A stretch of DNA of 64,000 nucleotides from Streptococcus vestibularis (GTDB taxonomy: Bacteria; Bacillota; Bacilli; Lactobacillales; Streptococcaceae): positions 158,533-222,532 of the forward strand of contig JAABLG010000002.1 of assembly GCA_010604095.1 (NCBI GenBank), written 5' to 3'. Positions 55,091-63,966 of this stretch are shown in pieces. Below the pieces are notes generated by a model that was given only the letters and a program-made list of their open reading frames with translations, searched no databases and was not told the origin of the DNA. Each line of letters starts with the position of its first letter. Positions within the stretch are counted from its first letter, which is position 1. The translations under genes and the position numbers were made by a program.

Positions 55091-56354
55091 GCTTGTCCTC
55101 ATTTTCTAATTGTGGTAGATCTAACAAACTTTGTGTCGCACTATCTTGGTAGGTTTCAATGGTATCAAGAGCTCTAACAATAGCCCTGCTTCTTGTATTG
55201 AGCAGACTATCAACAGTTTTACTGGCTGTATTTAATTGTTTTTGAGCCTTGGCAAGCATATCTCCAAACTTACCGAACTCCAGTTTGACGTTGCCTAAAA
55301 TCTTACTGATATCATCCGCATTTTTTTGAATGTTCAAGGTCCTGAATCCTACTGACAATGAATTCAATAGTGCAGACAATGTTGATGGCCCGGCAATAAC
55401 AATATTCTCCTCACGACGAAGAGCGTCAAAGAATGAGGGTTGACGTACGACCTCAGCATAAAGCCCTTCCGTCGGCAAAAATAATATACCAAAATTTGTG
55501 GTTTCAGGTGGATTAAGATACTTCTTGTTAATATCCTTAGCAAATCGCTTAATGCTAGCCAAAAGTGATTTACGATGATTCTCGATTTGCTCTTTATTTC
55601 CGGACTCATAAGCATCTTCCAAGCGATAGTAGTCTTCAAGAGGAAACTTAGAGTCAATAGGCAGATAGATATATTCGTCCTTGTGGTTTCCTGGCATCTT
55701 AACCGCATATTCAACTCGCTCAGTTGAACCCGACACTGTCGGAAACTCTCTCTCGTATTGATTAGCAGTCAATATATCTTCAATAATTTGTCCTAATTGA
55801 AGTTCTCCCATAATACCACGTGTTTTTGTATTTGAAAGGACCTTATTGAGACTTCCAACATCCCTAGCAACATTTTTCATTTCCCCCAGACCTTGGTTAA
55901 CAGACTCCAGCTGTCTTGACACCGTCTCAAAGGAAGCTTGTAATCGTGTCTGTAATGTTTGCTCAAGTTTCTCTTCAACTGTCTGACGCATTTGTTCCAA
56001 ACGTTTCTCATTGGAATCCTGCATTTCTTTAACGGCCTTCGTCAAGCTCTGGTTTATTTGCTCTAGGCGCTGGTCAGAGCGATCTCGATTATCAGACAAG
56101 TTTTGGTGTAAAACTTCTCTGATATCCGTTAATTGTCGATAGAGTTCTTTCTGCAATTGATTCAATTGCCTTGTTGTTTCAAGTTGGTTTGCCTTGGCAA
56201 AGCTTTCTAACTGAAAAGACAGTTGATCTGAAAGATTATCTGCATTTCCCTCCAGACTCTTATTAATCTGACCCTTTAACTCCGCATTTTTCAATAAAAG
56301 AACAACAAGAATTCCTAAACTTAACAAGGTCAAAAGTGTAAGCAGGTAAATCAT
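55080..56354 (-). CDS. rmuC: DNA recombination protein RmuC
   Basis: A 424-residue membrane-anchored protein: one N-terminal membrane helix, a long coiled coil (about residues 40-180), and a nuclease-like core (NHKDEYIYLPIDSKFPLEDY). RmuC limits recombination of repeats. The ATG at 56354 has AGGAG in front. It overlaps yhaM and follows thiN closely. Confidence 0.9.
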   Translation of the reverse strand: MIYLLTLLTLLSLGILVVLLLKNAELKGQINKSLEGNADNLSDQLSFQLESFAKANQLETTRQLNQLQKELYRQLTDIREVLHQNLSDNRDRSDQRLEQINQSLTKAVKEMQDSNEKRLEQMRQTVEEKLEQTLQTRLQASFETVSRQLESVNQGLGEMKNVARDVGSLNKVLSNTKTRGIMGELQLGQIIEDILTANQYEREFPTVSGSTERVEYAVKMPGNHKDEYIYLPIDSKFPLEDYYRLEDAYESGNKEQIENHRKSLLASIKRFAKDINKKYLNPPETTNFGILFLPTEGLYAEVVRQPSFFDALRREENIVIAGPSTLSALLNSLSVGFRTLNIQKNADDISKILGNVKLEFGKFGDMLAKAQKQLNTASKTVDSLLNTRSRAIVRALDTIETYQDSATQSLLDLPQLENEDKHEN

Positions 56355-56355
56355 A

Positions 56356-56988
56356 CTAACTCCTATCTTTAGTCTGAATGACAATCACGTATCCATTTGG
56401 AACTACAACATGAATGGGGCCATCAAGGAATTCATTACTAGAATAGTTTTTCTTTTGAAAATAATTCCTATCAGTTAATTCGTACTTTGCGCCCAAAATC
56501 GTCAATTCCCCAGTTCCTTCTTGTAAGAAAGAAACGTAAGTCATCCCTGGTTCAGGAAAAATATCATGTTTTCCTTCTGGACAATAAGTAACCTTATTTT
56601 GCTTATCTCTCAAACAGATACGACTCATAAAGGGAGCTAGTTCAGGATCACTAGCCAGAAATACATTTGACAACATATGGTCCAATCTACCACCAAATGC
56701 ACCAAAAATAGTTACTTCAGCTTCAGGGAAAGCTTGAAAAATCAATTTTAAAGCTAACTCAGTGTCCGTGTCATCCTTCTCAGCGGGAGCCTTCTTACAA
56801 GATTTAGCTATCGATTGAATGACGTTTAATTCTGACTCGGAGACAGAATCAAAATCCCCTACAGCCAAGTCAAGAGGTAACCCCCACTCCAATAAGTACA
56901 AACAAGCACGGTCCACTCCAACAAAATAATCAAAATCGGTAGTGAACCAATCTAGCTCACCACCGACAAACAAAGCTACTTTAGGCAT
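56356..56988 (-). CDS. thiN: Thiamine pyrophosphokinase
   Basis: A 210-residue enzyme converting thiamine to TPP. VGVDRACLYLLEWGLPLDLAVGDFDS and KDDTDTELAL are characteristic; DHMLSN lies near residue 97. The ATG at 56988 lies inside the 3' end of rpe (8-nt overlap) and gives the family-typical start MPKVALFVGG. Confidence 0.92.
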   Translation of the reverse strand: MPKVALFVGGELDWFTTDFDYFVGVDRACLYLLEWGLPLDLAVGDFDSVSESELNVIQSIAKSCKKAPAEKDDTDTELALKLIFQAFPEAEVTIFGAFGGRLDHMLSNVFLASDPELAPFMSRICLRDKQNKVTYCPEGKHDIFPEPGMTYVSFLQEGTGELTILGAKYELTDRNYFQKKNYSSNEFLDGPIHVVVPNGYVIVIQTKDRS

Positions 56989-57640
56989 CGATAGCATCAC
57001 GAAGTGTTTGAACTTGAGCAGTTAAATCAGGATTCTTAAAGAGATAAGAACCTGCTACAAATACGTTAGCTCCTGCCTTGGCACATGCAGCAATCGTCTT
57101 ATTATCTACACCACCATCAACCTCAATATCAAATGAATAGCCACCTTTTTGGCGAAGTTCGACAACACGTTCCACTTTAGACATCATTTCTGGAATGAAA
57201 GCTTGACCGCCAAAGCCTGGATTTACAGTCATGATGAGCACTTGATCCACTAAATCAAGCACAGGAATAAGTGCCTCAACTGGGGTTCCTGGATTAATCA
57301 CAGCACCTGCTTTCATACCAGCAGCCTTTATCTTCTGAAGAGCACCATGAATATGTTTAGTCGCTTCAACATGAATCGTCATGATATCTGCACCAGCTTG
57401 TGCATAGGCATCCACATAACGCTCAGGATCAACAACCATAAGGTGACAATCAAAAACTAACTTGCTGTGTTTACGCATACTAGCAACCACATCTGCTCCC
57501 CAACTAATATTAGGAACAAACTGACCGTCCATAATATCAATGTGAACATATTCTGCACCCGATGCATCAACACGAGCCAATTCTGAAGCAAAATTAGCGT
57601 AATCAGCAGCTAGGATAGAAGGAGCAATTTTATATGACAT
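56981..57640 (-). CDS. rpe: Ribulose-phosphate 3-epimerase
   Basis: A 219-residue TIM-barrel enzyme of the pentose phosphate pathway interconverting ribulose-5-P and xylulose-5-P. Start MSYKIAPSILAADYANF; metal ligands are in HIDIMDGQFVPN and VDGGV. The ATG at 57640 lies 8 nt behind the rsgA stop and has GAAAGTAGGT upstream. Confidence 0.96.
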   Translation of the reverse strand: MSYKIAPSILAADYANFASELARVDASGAEYVHIDIMDGQFVPNISWGADVVASMRKHSKLVFDCHLMVVDPERYVDAYAQAGADIMTIHVEATKHIHGALQKIKAAGMKAGAVINPGTPVEALIPVLDLVDQVLIMTVNPGFGGQAFIPEMMSKVERVVELRQKGGYSFDIEVDGGVDNKTIAACAKAGANVFVAGSYLFKNPDLTAQVQTLRDAIDA

Positions 57641-57647
57641 GAGAGAC

Positions 57648-58520
57648 CTACTTTCTTTTGATAGTTTTTTTATATGTTTCGCGACGGTTTTCAATTTCAC
57701 TCAAAAATTGAAGGTAATTATCATAACGCACTTGCCAGATTCGTCCATTCTCCACCTCATCTTTAACAGCGCAAGAAGGCTCGTGCGTATGGGTACAAGA
57801 TCGAAACTTACAACCATGACTGGCTTGACGAATTTCTGGAAAAGATTCACTCAAATCTTCTGCATTATCCACTTCATAATCTAAGGAAGAAAATCCAGGT
57901 GTATCTGCAATTTTCCCACCATGCACATCATAAAGACTCACAGCTCTTGTTGTGTGACGTCCACGCCCCAGACTGTCGGAAATTTCACCCGTTTCTAGCT
58001 TCAACTCAGGAGCAATACGGTTCAATAAAGTTGATTTACCCACACCTGTCTGCCCCATAAATACGGTAACTTTATGGGCCAAGAGAGGTAAGAGTTCTTC
58101 CAAAGTGAAAACGAAATCAAAACCAATTTTTTGGTACTTTTTTTGAATCTCCTTCATTTCCGAATCATCTTCAATCAAATCCATTTTAGAAATATAGATT
58201 ACAGGTTTTATATGTTTGTGTTCTAATAAGACCAAAAAACGGTCCAAAAGATTACTATTAAAATCTGGTTCCTTAGCAGACATAATAACCACAGCCTGAT
58301 CAATATTGACAATAGGTGGACGCACTAAACTATTAATGCGTTGCCCAATTTTAAGAATATAGCCTTCTGAATTTTCCTCCGCTGAAAATTCAACAAAATC
58401 TCCAACGTAAGGCGTCTGCCCTTTTTTTCTAAAATTTCCTCGTGCACGCGTCTGGTATACAACACCATCATGCTCTACATAATAGAAACCTGCCAGCGCT
58501 TTGATAATTCTTCCTTGCAA
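57648..58520 (-). CDS. rsgA: Ribosome small-subunit GTPase RsgA
   Basis: A 290-residue circularly permuted GTPase: OB domain first, then the GTP site (GQTGVGKS near residue 164, DTPGFSS), then a zinc domain [16 protein letters not shown]. It acts in late 30S maturation. It opens the rsgA-rpe-thiN-rmuC-yhaM run. Confidence 0.96.
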   Translation of the reverse strand: MQGRIIKALAGFYYVEHDGVVYQTRARGNFRKKGQTPYVGDFVEFSAEENSEGYILKIGQRINSLVRPPIVNIDQAVVIMSAKEPDFNSNLLDRFLVLLEHKHIKPVIYISKMDLIEDDSEMKEIQKKYQKIGFDFVFTLEELLPLLAHKVTVFMGQTGVGKSTLLNRIAPELKLETGEISDSLGRGRHTTRAVSLYDVHGGKIADTPGFSSLDYEVDNAEDLSESFPEIRQASHGCKFRSCTHTHEPSCAVKDEVENGRIWQVRYDNYLQFLSEIENRRETYKKTIKRK

Positions 58521-58616
58521 GTGAACTCCTCATTCGTTTAATAGCCTTATTATACCACAAAACTGCAAGCATATCTGACCCAAAACAAGTAAGGAGCTCA
58601 ATTCCTTTGGGCTCCT

Positions 58617-58643
58617 TGCATTTTTACTAATTTGCAGTATAAT
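58617..58643 (+). promoter_or_regulatory. Promoter of tRNA-Leu
   Basis: TTGCAT (58617-58622), about 15-16 nt, TATAAT (58638-58643). A hairpin (AAGGAGC/GCTCCTT) lies just upstream. Confidence 0.65.
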
Positions 58644-58656
58644 AAGCATAACATCT

Positions 58657-58739
58657 GCGGAGGTGGTGGAATGGCAGACACGCATGCTTCAGGCGCATGT
58701 GCTCTTACGAGCGTGAGGGTTCAAATCCCTTTCTCCGCA
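58657..58739 (+). tRNA. tRNA-Leu (anticodon CAG)
   Basis: The acceptor GCGGAGG pairs with TTCTCCGC and the discriminator is A. The anticodon stem CATGC/GCATG encloses TTCAGGC, so the anticodon is CAG and reads CUG. There is a long variable arm, and the T-arm is GAGGGTTCAAATCCCTT. CCA is not encoded. 83 nt. Confidence 0.9.
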
Positions 58740-58751
58740 TCATTGTACAGA

Positions 58752-58786
58752 AAATTCCGCTGACATTTATGTTCAGTGGGATTTTT
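58752..58786 (+). terminator. Terminator after tRNA-Leu
   Basis: TCCGCTGA and TCAGTGGGA pair with an 8-nt loop, followed by five T. Confidence 0.82.
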
Positions 58787-58789
58787 AAG

Positions 58790-59662
58790 CTATAAACCTG
58801 CTTCGCTCAAAGCATCAGATAAACGGGCAAAATCAGGTATAGATAGAGCCTCTCCACGAATAGAAGGCTTTATATTTGCATTTCCCAAAGCCTGCTCAAG
58901 TTTAGTTTTGACTTCTTCAGATTTACCAAAATGACTTGTCAAATTATTCCAAAGTGTCTTACGACGATGCACAAAGCTAATCTTCGATACACGGAAAAAG
59001 AAATCTTCGTCTTTAACTTCAACCAGAGGTTGCTCACGACGCGTCATCTTCAAAATAGCCGAGTCAACATTAGGTGCTGGTACAAAAACTGTACGTGGGA
59101 CAACAAATGCCACCTTAGCAGTCATATAATACTGAACAGCGATTGATAACGAACCATAGGCCTTGGTATTGGGCTCTGCAGAAATACGGTCAGCAACCTC
59201 TTTTTGCATCATAACAACAAATTCTGCAAAAGGAATCTTACTCTCAATCAAATGCATTAAAATTGGTGTCGTAATATAGTATGGTAGGTTGGCTACGACC
59301 TTAATTGGTAGGTTTGGATTTTTAAATTCTTTGACACGTGTCTGTAAATCTGCCTTGAGAACATCTTCGTTAATCACTTTAATATTATCATGGTCACGTA
59401 GTGTATCTTCCAAAATTGGAACCAAACGCTCATCGATTTCAAAAGCCATAACCTCTGCAGCATTTTCAGCCAAAAACTCAGTTAATGCTCCGATACCAGG
59501 TCCAATTTCGATAACATTGACATTTTTATCAATCTCTGCCGTATCTACTATCTTTTGTAAAATATTTGTATCTGTTAAAAAGTTCTGTCCAAAAGACTTC
59601 TTAAAGGTAAAGCCGTGACGCTCAAGAACAGCCTTGGTCACGCTATAATCTGCAATTCTCAT
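58790..59662 (-). CDS. rsmA: 16S rRNA dimethyladenosine transferase (KsgA)
   Basis: A 290-residue SAM enzyme that dimethylates two adenosines near the 3' end of 16S rRNA. SAM site [15 protein letters not shown] near residue 50 and catalytic [10 protein letters not shown] near 125. It follows rnmV-tatD on the same strand, the usual Firmicutes neighbourhood. Confidence 0.97.
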   Translation of the reverse strand: MRIADYSVTKAVLERHGFTFKKSFGQNFLTDTNILQKIVDTAEIDKNVNVIEIGPGIGALTEFLAENAAEVMAFEIDERLVPILEDTLRDHDNIKVINEDVLKADLQTRVKEFKNPNLPIKVVANLPYYITTPILMHLIESKIPFAEFVVMMQKEVADRISAEPNTKAYGSLSIAVQYYMTAKVAFVVPRTVFVPAPNVDSAILKMTRREQPLVEVKDEDFFFRVSKISFVHRRKTLWNNLTSHFGKSEEVKTKLEQALGNANIKPSIRGEALSIPDFARLSDALSEAGL

Positions 59663-59805
59663 TTCTTCTCTCTTCTTATTGTTATATTACGATTCTGCTT
59701 ACTCGAGCCAAAAATAAGGTTGATACTTTTACAGTTCATTAACTGGAATAACTATTTCAAATTCAACCTCAGCAGTCACCTGCCTAATCAGAACACCGAT
59801 ATATT

Positions 59806-60366
59806 CTAGTAACGGGCCATAGCCTCTTCAAGCTCCTCTAATGTAATTCCAAATAATTCCAAACGTTTTAAAAGCTGCTTTCCATTGCAATAACCAATAC
59901 GAAGCGTTTCTCCCAAATATTCTCGACGTTTTCGACTGTCTGCTCCCATTACTAGTCCTAAACGCATAAGATCTGATTTCCTAATATCAAACTGATTATC
60001 ATCATCATAACTACCTAGGACTCCTGCCAAAGCTTTTTGAAGATCCTCGAAACTAGCATGCTCAACCCCTAGAGAACGCCCCTTTGTCTTGGATTTGGGA
60101 ACAGCTTCACCACGATTTAAAAAAGCATGCTTGGCCGTTGGGACAGCTCCCATAATGATTTTACGGATACGTTCTCCATTATAATCCGGATCAGTAAAAA
60201 CAATAACACCACGTAAGTCATTAAGCTTATCAATACGCTCTAAGTCATCTTCATTAATAGCAGAACCTCTAGTTTCATAGGTGTCCACCTCATAAAAACG
60301 TCTCAAGTTTGCCGTATCATCCTTACCCTCTACAACGATGACTTCTTGAATTTTTATTTTAGTCAT
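59806..60366 (-). CDS. rnmV: Ribonuclease M5
   Basis: A 186-residue Toprim nuclease that matures 5S rRNA. Toprim motif IQEVIVVEGKDDTANLR at the N-terminus and VIVFTDPDYNGERIRK near residue 56. The start ATG at 60366 overlaps the tatD stop by 8 nt. Confidence 0.95.
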   Translation of the reverse strand: MTKIKIQEVIVVEGKDDTANLRRFYEVDTYETRGSAINEDDLERIDKLNDLRGVIVFTDPDYNGERIRKIIMGAVPTAKHAFLNRGEAVPKSKTKGRSLGVEHASFEDLQKALAGVLGSYDDDNQFDIRKSDLMRLGLVMGADSRKRREYLGETLRIGYCNGKQLLKRLELFGITLEELEEAMARY

Positions 60367-61135
60367 TAAGCCCAAAAATCCTCATTGCATTGTCATAAGT
60401 AGCTCTTGCAACTTCTTCACTTGTTAATCCACGAAGCTCAGCAATCTTGTCTACTACGTAACGTGTATAGCCGGTACGATTCTCACGACCACGTTTCGGA
60501 ACAGGTGCCAAATAAGGTGCATCCGTTTCAACCAGAATCCTATCTAAAGGCAATTTCTGAGCAGCTTCTTGGACATCCAATGCTTTTTTAAAGGTAACAA
60601 CACCTGAAAAGGAAATCATCATTCCAAGATCAACAAATTTTTGAGCCATTTCTAAGGATCCTGAGTACGAGTGCATAATACCACCACGGGGACCAACTCC
60701 AACTTCTTTAATGACATCGTAAGTATCTTCAAGTGCATCTCGTGTATGGACAACAAAAGGTAAATTATATTTCTTTGATAAGCCTATTTGACGCTTAAAG
60801 ACCTCAATCTGAACCTCTTTAGGATCTTCCATCCAATAGTAGTCCAATCCAATTTCACCAAGTGCCACTACTTTCGGATTATCCAATTGTGATACAATCA
60901 TATCCTCAATTTCCTGAGAATAGGACCCCGCTTCTGTAGGATGCCATCCAATCGTACTATAGAGTTGATCATATTGCTCTGAAAGTTCTAAAGACTTATC
61001 AATTGTCGGTTTATCAAAACCAACAATATTCATTTTAGTAACACCAAGTTCCGCTGCAAAATCTATTTCTTCTTGTTCTTTTCCTGCAAAATTATCCACA
61101 TTAAGATGGGTATGCGTATCAAAAATTTTAATCAT
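60359..61135 (-). CDS. tatD: TatD family hydrolase
   Basis: A 258-residue TIM-barrel metal-dependent DNase. Metal residues are in FDTHTHLN, GEIGLDYYW and PFVVHTRDA; ETDAPYLAP is near residue 205. The -10 (TATAAT, 61142-61147) ends 6 nt before the ATG, so it appears leaderless. It is followed by rnmV. Confidence 0.94.
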   Translation of the reverse strand: MIKIFDTHTHLNVDNFAGKEQEEIDFAAELGVTKMNIVGFDKPTIDKSLELSEQYDQLYSTIGWHPTEAGSYSQEIEDMIVSQLDNPKVVALGEIGLDYYWMEDPKEVQIEVFKRQIGLSKKYNLPFVVHTRDALEDTYDVIKEVGVGPRGGIMHSYSGSLEMAQKFVDLGMMISFSGVVTFKKALDVQEAAQKLPLDRILVETDAPYLAPVPKRGRENRTGYTRYVVDKIAELRGLTSEEVARATYDNAMRIFGLND

Positions 61136-61148
61136 AGGTCTATTATAA

Positions 61149-61181
61149 CAAAAAGGAGCGAGCTTAGCTCACTCATCCTTT
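61149..61181 (-). terminator. Terminator after the CoA-binding protein gene
   Basis: Minus strand: GAGTGAGC and GCTCGCTC pair around TAA, followed by CCTTTTTGTT. It lies directly before the tatD promoter. Confidence 0.75.
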
Positions 61182-61187
61182 CATTTA

Positions 61188-61619
61188 TTAAACAAAGAGT
61201 CGCATATATTCTATCTTTGTACAGCGATTCATTACAATATCCTGGTGTCCTGCCTGACGTAGCATGATTTCAGCTTCTTCATTTTCAATACCAATCTGAC
61301 TCCAAAAAACTTTGGCATCCGCTTCAAGGAAATCAGAGGCAACATCTGGCAAAAACTCACTACGTCGAAAAACATCAACAATATCGACCGAAAACGGAAT
61401 ATCCTTTAGTTGACCATAGACATGCTCTCCAAGAATTTCTTGCCCCTCAAGCTTCGGATTAACCGGTACAATACGATAGCCGGCAGTTTTTAAAAAATGC
61501 GCAACTTGGTAGGCTGCTGTTTCTTTTCTATGAGACAAACCAACAATGGCAATCGTTTTGGCCGATTTCAAATAAGAATCGATAACCTCTTCACTAGGAT
61601 TTTGAAATGTGTAAGTCAT
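61188..61619 (-). CDS. CoA-binding domain protein (YccU-like)
   Basis: A 143-residue Rossmann-fold protein. TIAIVGLSHRKETAAYQVAHFL is the CoA-binding signature; VDIVDVFRRSEFLPDVA follows. The biological role is unknown. It lies between trxA and tatD, with AGGAGG before ATG. Confidence 0.87.
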   Translation of the reverse strand: MTYTFQNPSEEVIDSYLKSAKTIAIVGLSHRKETAAYQVAHFLKTAGYRIVPVNPKLEGQEILGEHVYGQLKDIPFSVDIVDVFRRSEFLPDVASDFLEADAKVFWSQIGIENEEAEIMLRQAGHQDIVMNRCTKIEYMRLFV

Positions 61620-61651
61620 AAGAATCTCCTCCTATTTCAATTAACTAAAAT

Positions 61652-61672
61652 AAAAATCCCTGAACGGGATTT
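61652..61672 (-). terminator. Terminator after trxA
   Basis: Minus strand: AAATCCC and GGGATTT with a 5-nt loop, then T residues. Confidence 0.78.
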
Positions 61673-61682
61673 CGTCGATTAC

Positions 61683-61997
61683 TTAACCAAGCTCAGCAAC
61701 GATGGCCTTAATTTGATCTTTCGTATGTACACCTGCAACCTGCTTAACAACTTCACCATCTTTTTTGAAGAGCAAAGTTGGAATAGACATAATTCCAAAC
61801 TTTTGAGCTGTTTCTGGATTCTCATCAACATCAATTTTGACAATCTTGAGTTCGTCCTCTGAAACCTCTTCAGAAAGCTGTTCAAGAATAGGGGCCTGCA
61901 TCAAACAAGGCCCACACCAAGTTGCCCAGAAATCAATCAAAACCAGACCCTCAGCTGTCTCTTTTTCAAAGGTAGCATCTGTTACTACTTGCGTCAT
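61683..61997 (-). CDS. trxA: Thioredoxin
   Basis: A 104-residue thioredoxin fold protein with active site WCGPC near residues 27-31 and cis-Pro in SIPTLLF. It reduces cytoplasmic disulfides. AGGAGG lies before the ATG. Confidence 0.97.
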   Translation of the reverse strand: MTQVVTDATFEKETAEGLVLIDFWATWCGPCLMQAPILEQLSEEVSEDELKIVKIDVDENPETAQKFGIMSIPTLLFKKDGEVVKQVAGVHTKDQIKAIVAELG

Positions 61998-62192
61998 TTC
62001 ATTATCCTCCTAGATATAGTAAACATTTGTAGACCTATTCTATATGATTCTACAGAGCATTGCAAGAATTTGATACAGACATAAAAAATTCATATCAAAT
62101 ATTAGTCATTGCCTATCATAGACATCGCTTGCCCACAACATAGCTTGGATGTATAATAATAAAAACACTATAAAAAATAGAAAAGAGTACAT

Positions 62193-62975
62193 ATGGATAA
62201 AGATGCAATGATTACCTATCTCATAGGTGAACTCAAAAAAGAAAATCTAGAATTACATGATTTGATTGTTCCAGAAGAGCTCGAGAAAAAGCAAAGACTT
62301 CTAAGAGCACTCTTTAATACACGTAAACCAATGGCAGCGTCAACACAATTCTTGACCATCCAAGACCTTTACCTACAAGTTAGAAAAGGAGAACGTGGAA
62401 TTGTACAACTCAACACACTCCGTCCAATTCCTCAAGATGACCAAATTTACATCTGGAAAGGTGATATCACAAAACTCGAAGTAGATGCTATCGTAAATGC
62501 TGCAAATAAGACCTTACTGGGTTGCATGAAGCCACTTCATGATTGTGTTGATAATGCTATCCACACTTATGCAGGAGTACAGCTTCGCCAATCTTGTTAC
62601 GAACTCATTTTAGAGCAAGGATATGAGGAACCAGTAGGAATGGCTAAAATTACGCCAGCTTACAATCTTCCTTCTGCATTCGTTATACACACAGTAGGCC
62701 CAAAGATAGAAAACCAACCAACACAAATTGATGAAGATCTTTTAGCTAAATGCTATCTATCTGTATTGGCACTAGCTGAAAAAAATAACATTGAGTCCAT
62801 CGCAATTCCATGCATCTCAACAGGAGACTTTAATTTCCCAAAACAAAAGGCTGCGACAATTGCAATTCAGACTGTTAAAGACTTTATAAAAGACTCTACA
62901 ACCGTTAAAAAAGTTATTTTTAATGTATTTGATGATGATAATTTAAGTATTTATCAAGAACTCCTTACAAAATAA
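62193..62975 (+). CDS. Zinc-dependent macrodomain ADP-ribosylhydrolase
   Basis: A 260-residue protein: a helical N-terminal extension, then a macrodomain (WKGDITKLEVDAIVNAANKTLLGCMKPL with the zinc-binding Cys/His cluster GCMKPLHDCVDNAIH). Relatives in Streptococcus and Staphylococcus remove ADP-ribose from proteins and are usually next to a sirtuin SirTM and GcvH-L lipoate genes; none of these are seen in the neighbouring genes here. It has its own -10-like AATAAT/TATAAT region upstream and a terminator behind. Confidence 0.9.
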   Translation: MDKDAMITYLIGELKKENLELHDLIVPEELEKKQRLLRALFNTRKPMAASTQFLTIQDLYLQVRKGERGIVQLNTLRPIPQDDQIYIWKGDITKLEVDAIVNAANKTLLGCMKPLHDCVDNAIHTYAGVQLRQSCYELILEQGYEEPVGMAKITPAYNLPSAFVIHTVGPKIENQPTQIDEDLLAKCYLSVLALAEKNNIESIAIPCISTGDFNFPKQKAATIAIQTVKDFIKDSTTVKKVIFNVFDDDNLSIYQELLTK

Positions 62976-63003
62976 AAAGGTTAGAATAAAAATTCTAACC
63001 TTA
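62974..63003 (+). terminator. Terminator after the macrodomain gene
   Basis: AAGGTTAGAAT and ATTCTAACCTT form a perfect stem; A residues lie before and T residues only sparsely after it. Confidence 0.7.
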
Positions 63004-63034
63004 AGTATTAAACAGGTAAACTTAAAACAGCCAG

Positions 63035-63071
63035 TGAGGCAAGACAATCATTTAAAACAATTGTCTTACTT
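63035..63071. other. Long imperfect hairpin between convergent genes
   Basis: GTGAGGCAAGACAAT and ATTGTCTTACTTCAC pair with two mismatches, followed by a T run on the plus strand. It may be a second terminator for the macrodomain gene. Confidence 0.6.
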
Positions 63072-63078
63072 CACTTTT

Positions 63079-63492
63079 TTATTTTAACTCAGACTGTTCT
63101 TTTAACAAATCAAAGAATATTGGATAATCTCGTTTTAGATTAACAAACTTACCTTCTTTAGACATAAAGCTATGTTCAGAAACAGCAGTACAAACAATAG
63201 TCCCATCTTGATTTAGCATACGATATTCAAAAGAAAGTCTTGCAGATTTAACTCCTTTAACAGTAATCTCTATAGAGATCTCATCCGCAAAAGTCGAAGT
63301 AGCTTTATATTCACAAGACAGAGAAGTAACCGGAGAAATTATTCCTTCCTCTTCTATTCTTTCATAAGGCCAACCAATTTCCCTAAGAAATAATGTTCTA
63401 GCCTCCTCCATCCATCGAACATAATTAGAATGATGAGTAATACCCATTCTATCCGTTTCATAATACTGGACCTCGTGTTTATAAATAAACAT
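63079..63492 (-). CDS. Acyl-CoA thioesterase, 4HBT family
   Basis: A 137-residue hotdog-fold enzyme. The start FIYKHEVQYYETDRMGITHHSNYVRW contains the catalytic Asp in the HEVQYYETD region, typical of YbgC/4HBT proteins. The ATG at 63492 has GGGAGG upstream. The substrate is unknown. Confidence 0.85.
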   Translation of the reverse strand: MFIYKHEVQYYETDRMGITHHSNYVRWMEEARTLFLREIGWPYERIEEEGIISPVTSLSCEYKATSTFADEISIEITVKGVKSARLSFEYRMLNQDGTIVCTAVSEHSFMSKEGKFVNLKRDYPIFFDLLKEQSELK

Positions 63493-63516
63493 AAGAACCT
63501 CCCAATACATTAAAAA

Positions 63517-63852
63517 TTAGGAAATAAAATCCAAAATATCTTCTTCAGAAAGTGAAGAATCACAAACGACCTTGACAGAACCATTTTCTGATACAAAAAG
63601 TGCCGGAACAGTTGCAATACCATATCGATTACGTAACCCTTGAATTTCCTCAAGTTCTTCCTCATTTTCACTATTAACGTAGAAAATATTAAAATTAGAA
63701 CTATGAGCAACATTCGATAATTTAGGTTCAAAACGTTGACAATAAGGACAAGAAGGTCTACCAATAAATAAAATGAACTTTTCTCCAGAAGCAATTTTCT
63801 CTTTAACTAAAGACACTGAAGCTGGAGTAAAATCCGAAGCAAAAATAGACAT
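63517..63852 (-). CDS. Thioredoxin-like protein, PedC/bacteriocin-accessory type
   Basis: A 111-residue thioredoxin fold with CPYC (in GRPSCPYCQRF) and the cis-Pro segment ATVPALFVSENG. It resembles the thioredoxin-like bacteriocin transport accessory proteins of lactic acid bacteria, but no bacteriocin genes are next to it here; a general redox role is possible. It lies 24 nt before the thioesterase gene and is probably cotranscribed with it. Confidence 0.8.
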   Translation of the reverse strand: MSIFASDFTPASVSLVKEKIASGEKFILFIGRPSCPYCQRFEPKLSNVAHSSNFNIFYVNSENEEELEEIQGLRNRYGIATVPALFVSENGSVKVVCDSSLSEEDILDFIS

Positions 63853-63929
63853 AATGACACCTCACAAATAAAAGTATAGTCCTATGATAGCTGAATTCGA
63901 CCTAATAAACAAGTAAATAAATTGAAAAC

Positions 63930-63954
63930 AAAAAAGGTCAGACAAAGTCTGACC
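63930..63954 (-). terminator. Terminator of a tRNA operon entering from the right
   Basis: Minus strand: GGTCAGAC and GTCTGACC with a 3-nt loop plus T run. Confidence 0.88.
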
Positions 63955-63966
63955 ACAAGTACTATA

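Noticed and set aside
58765..58780. GACATTTATGTTC, similar to the ComR-type palindrome
   Set aside because: It is the loop and upper stem of the tRNA-Leu terminator; the palindrome is incomplete, with no matched -10 at 23 nt.
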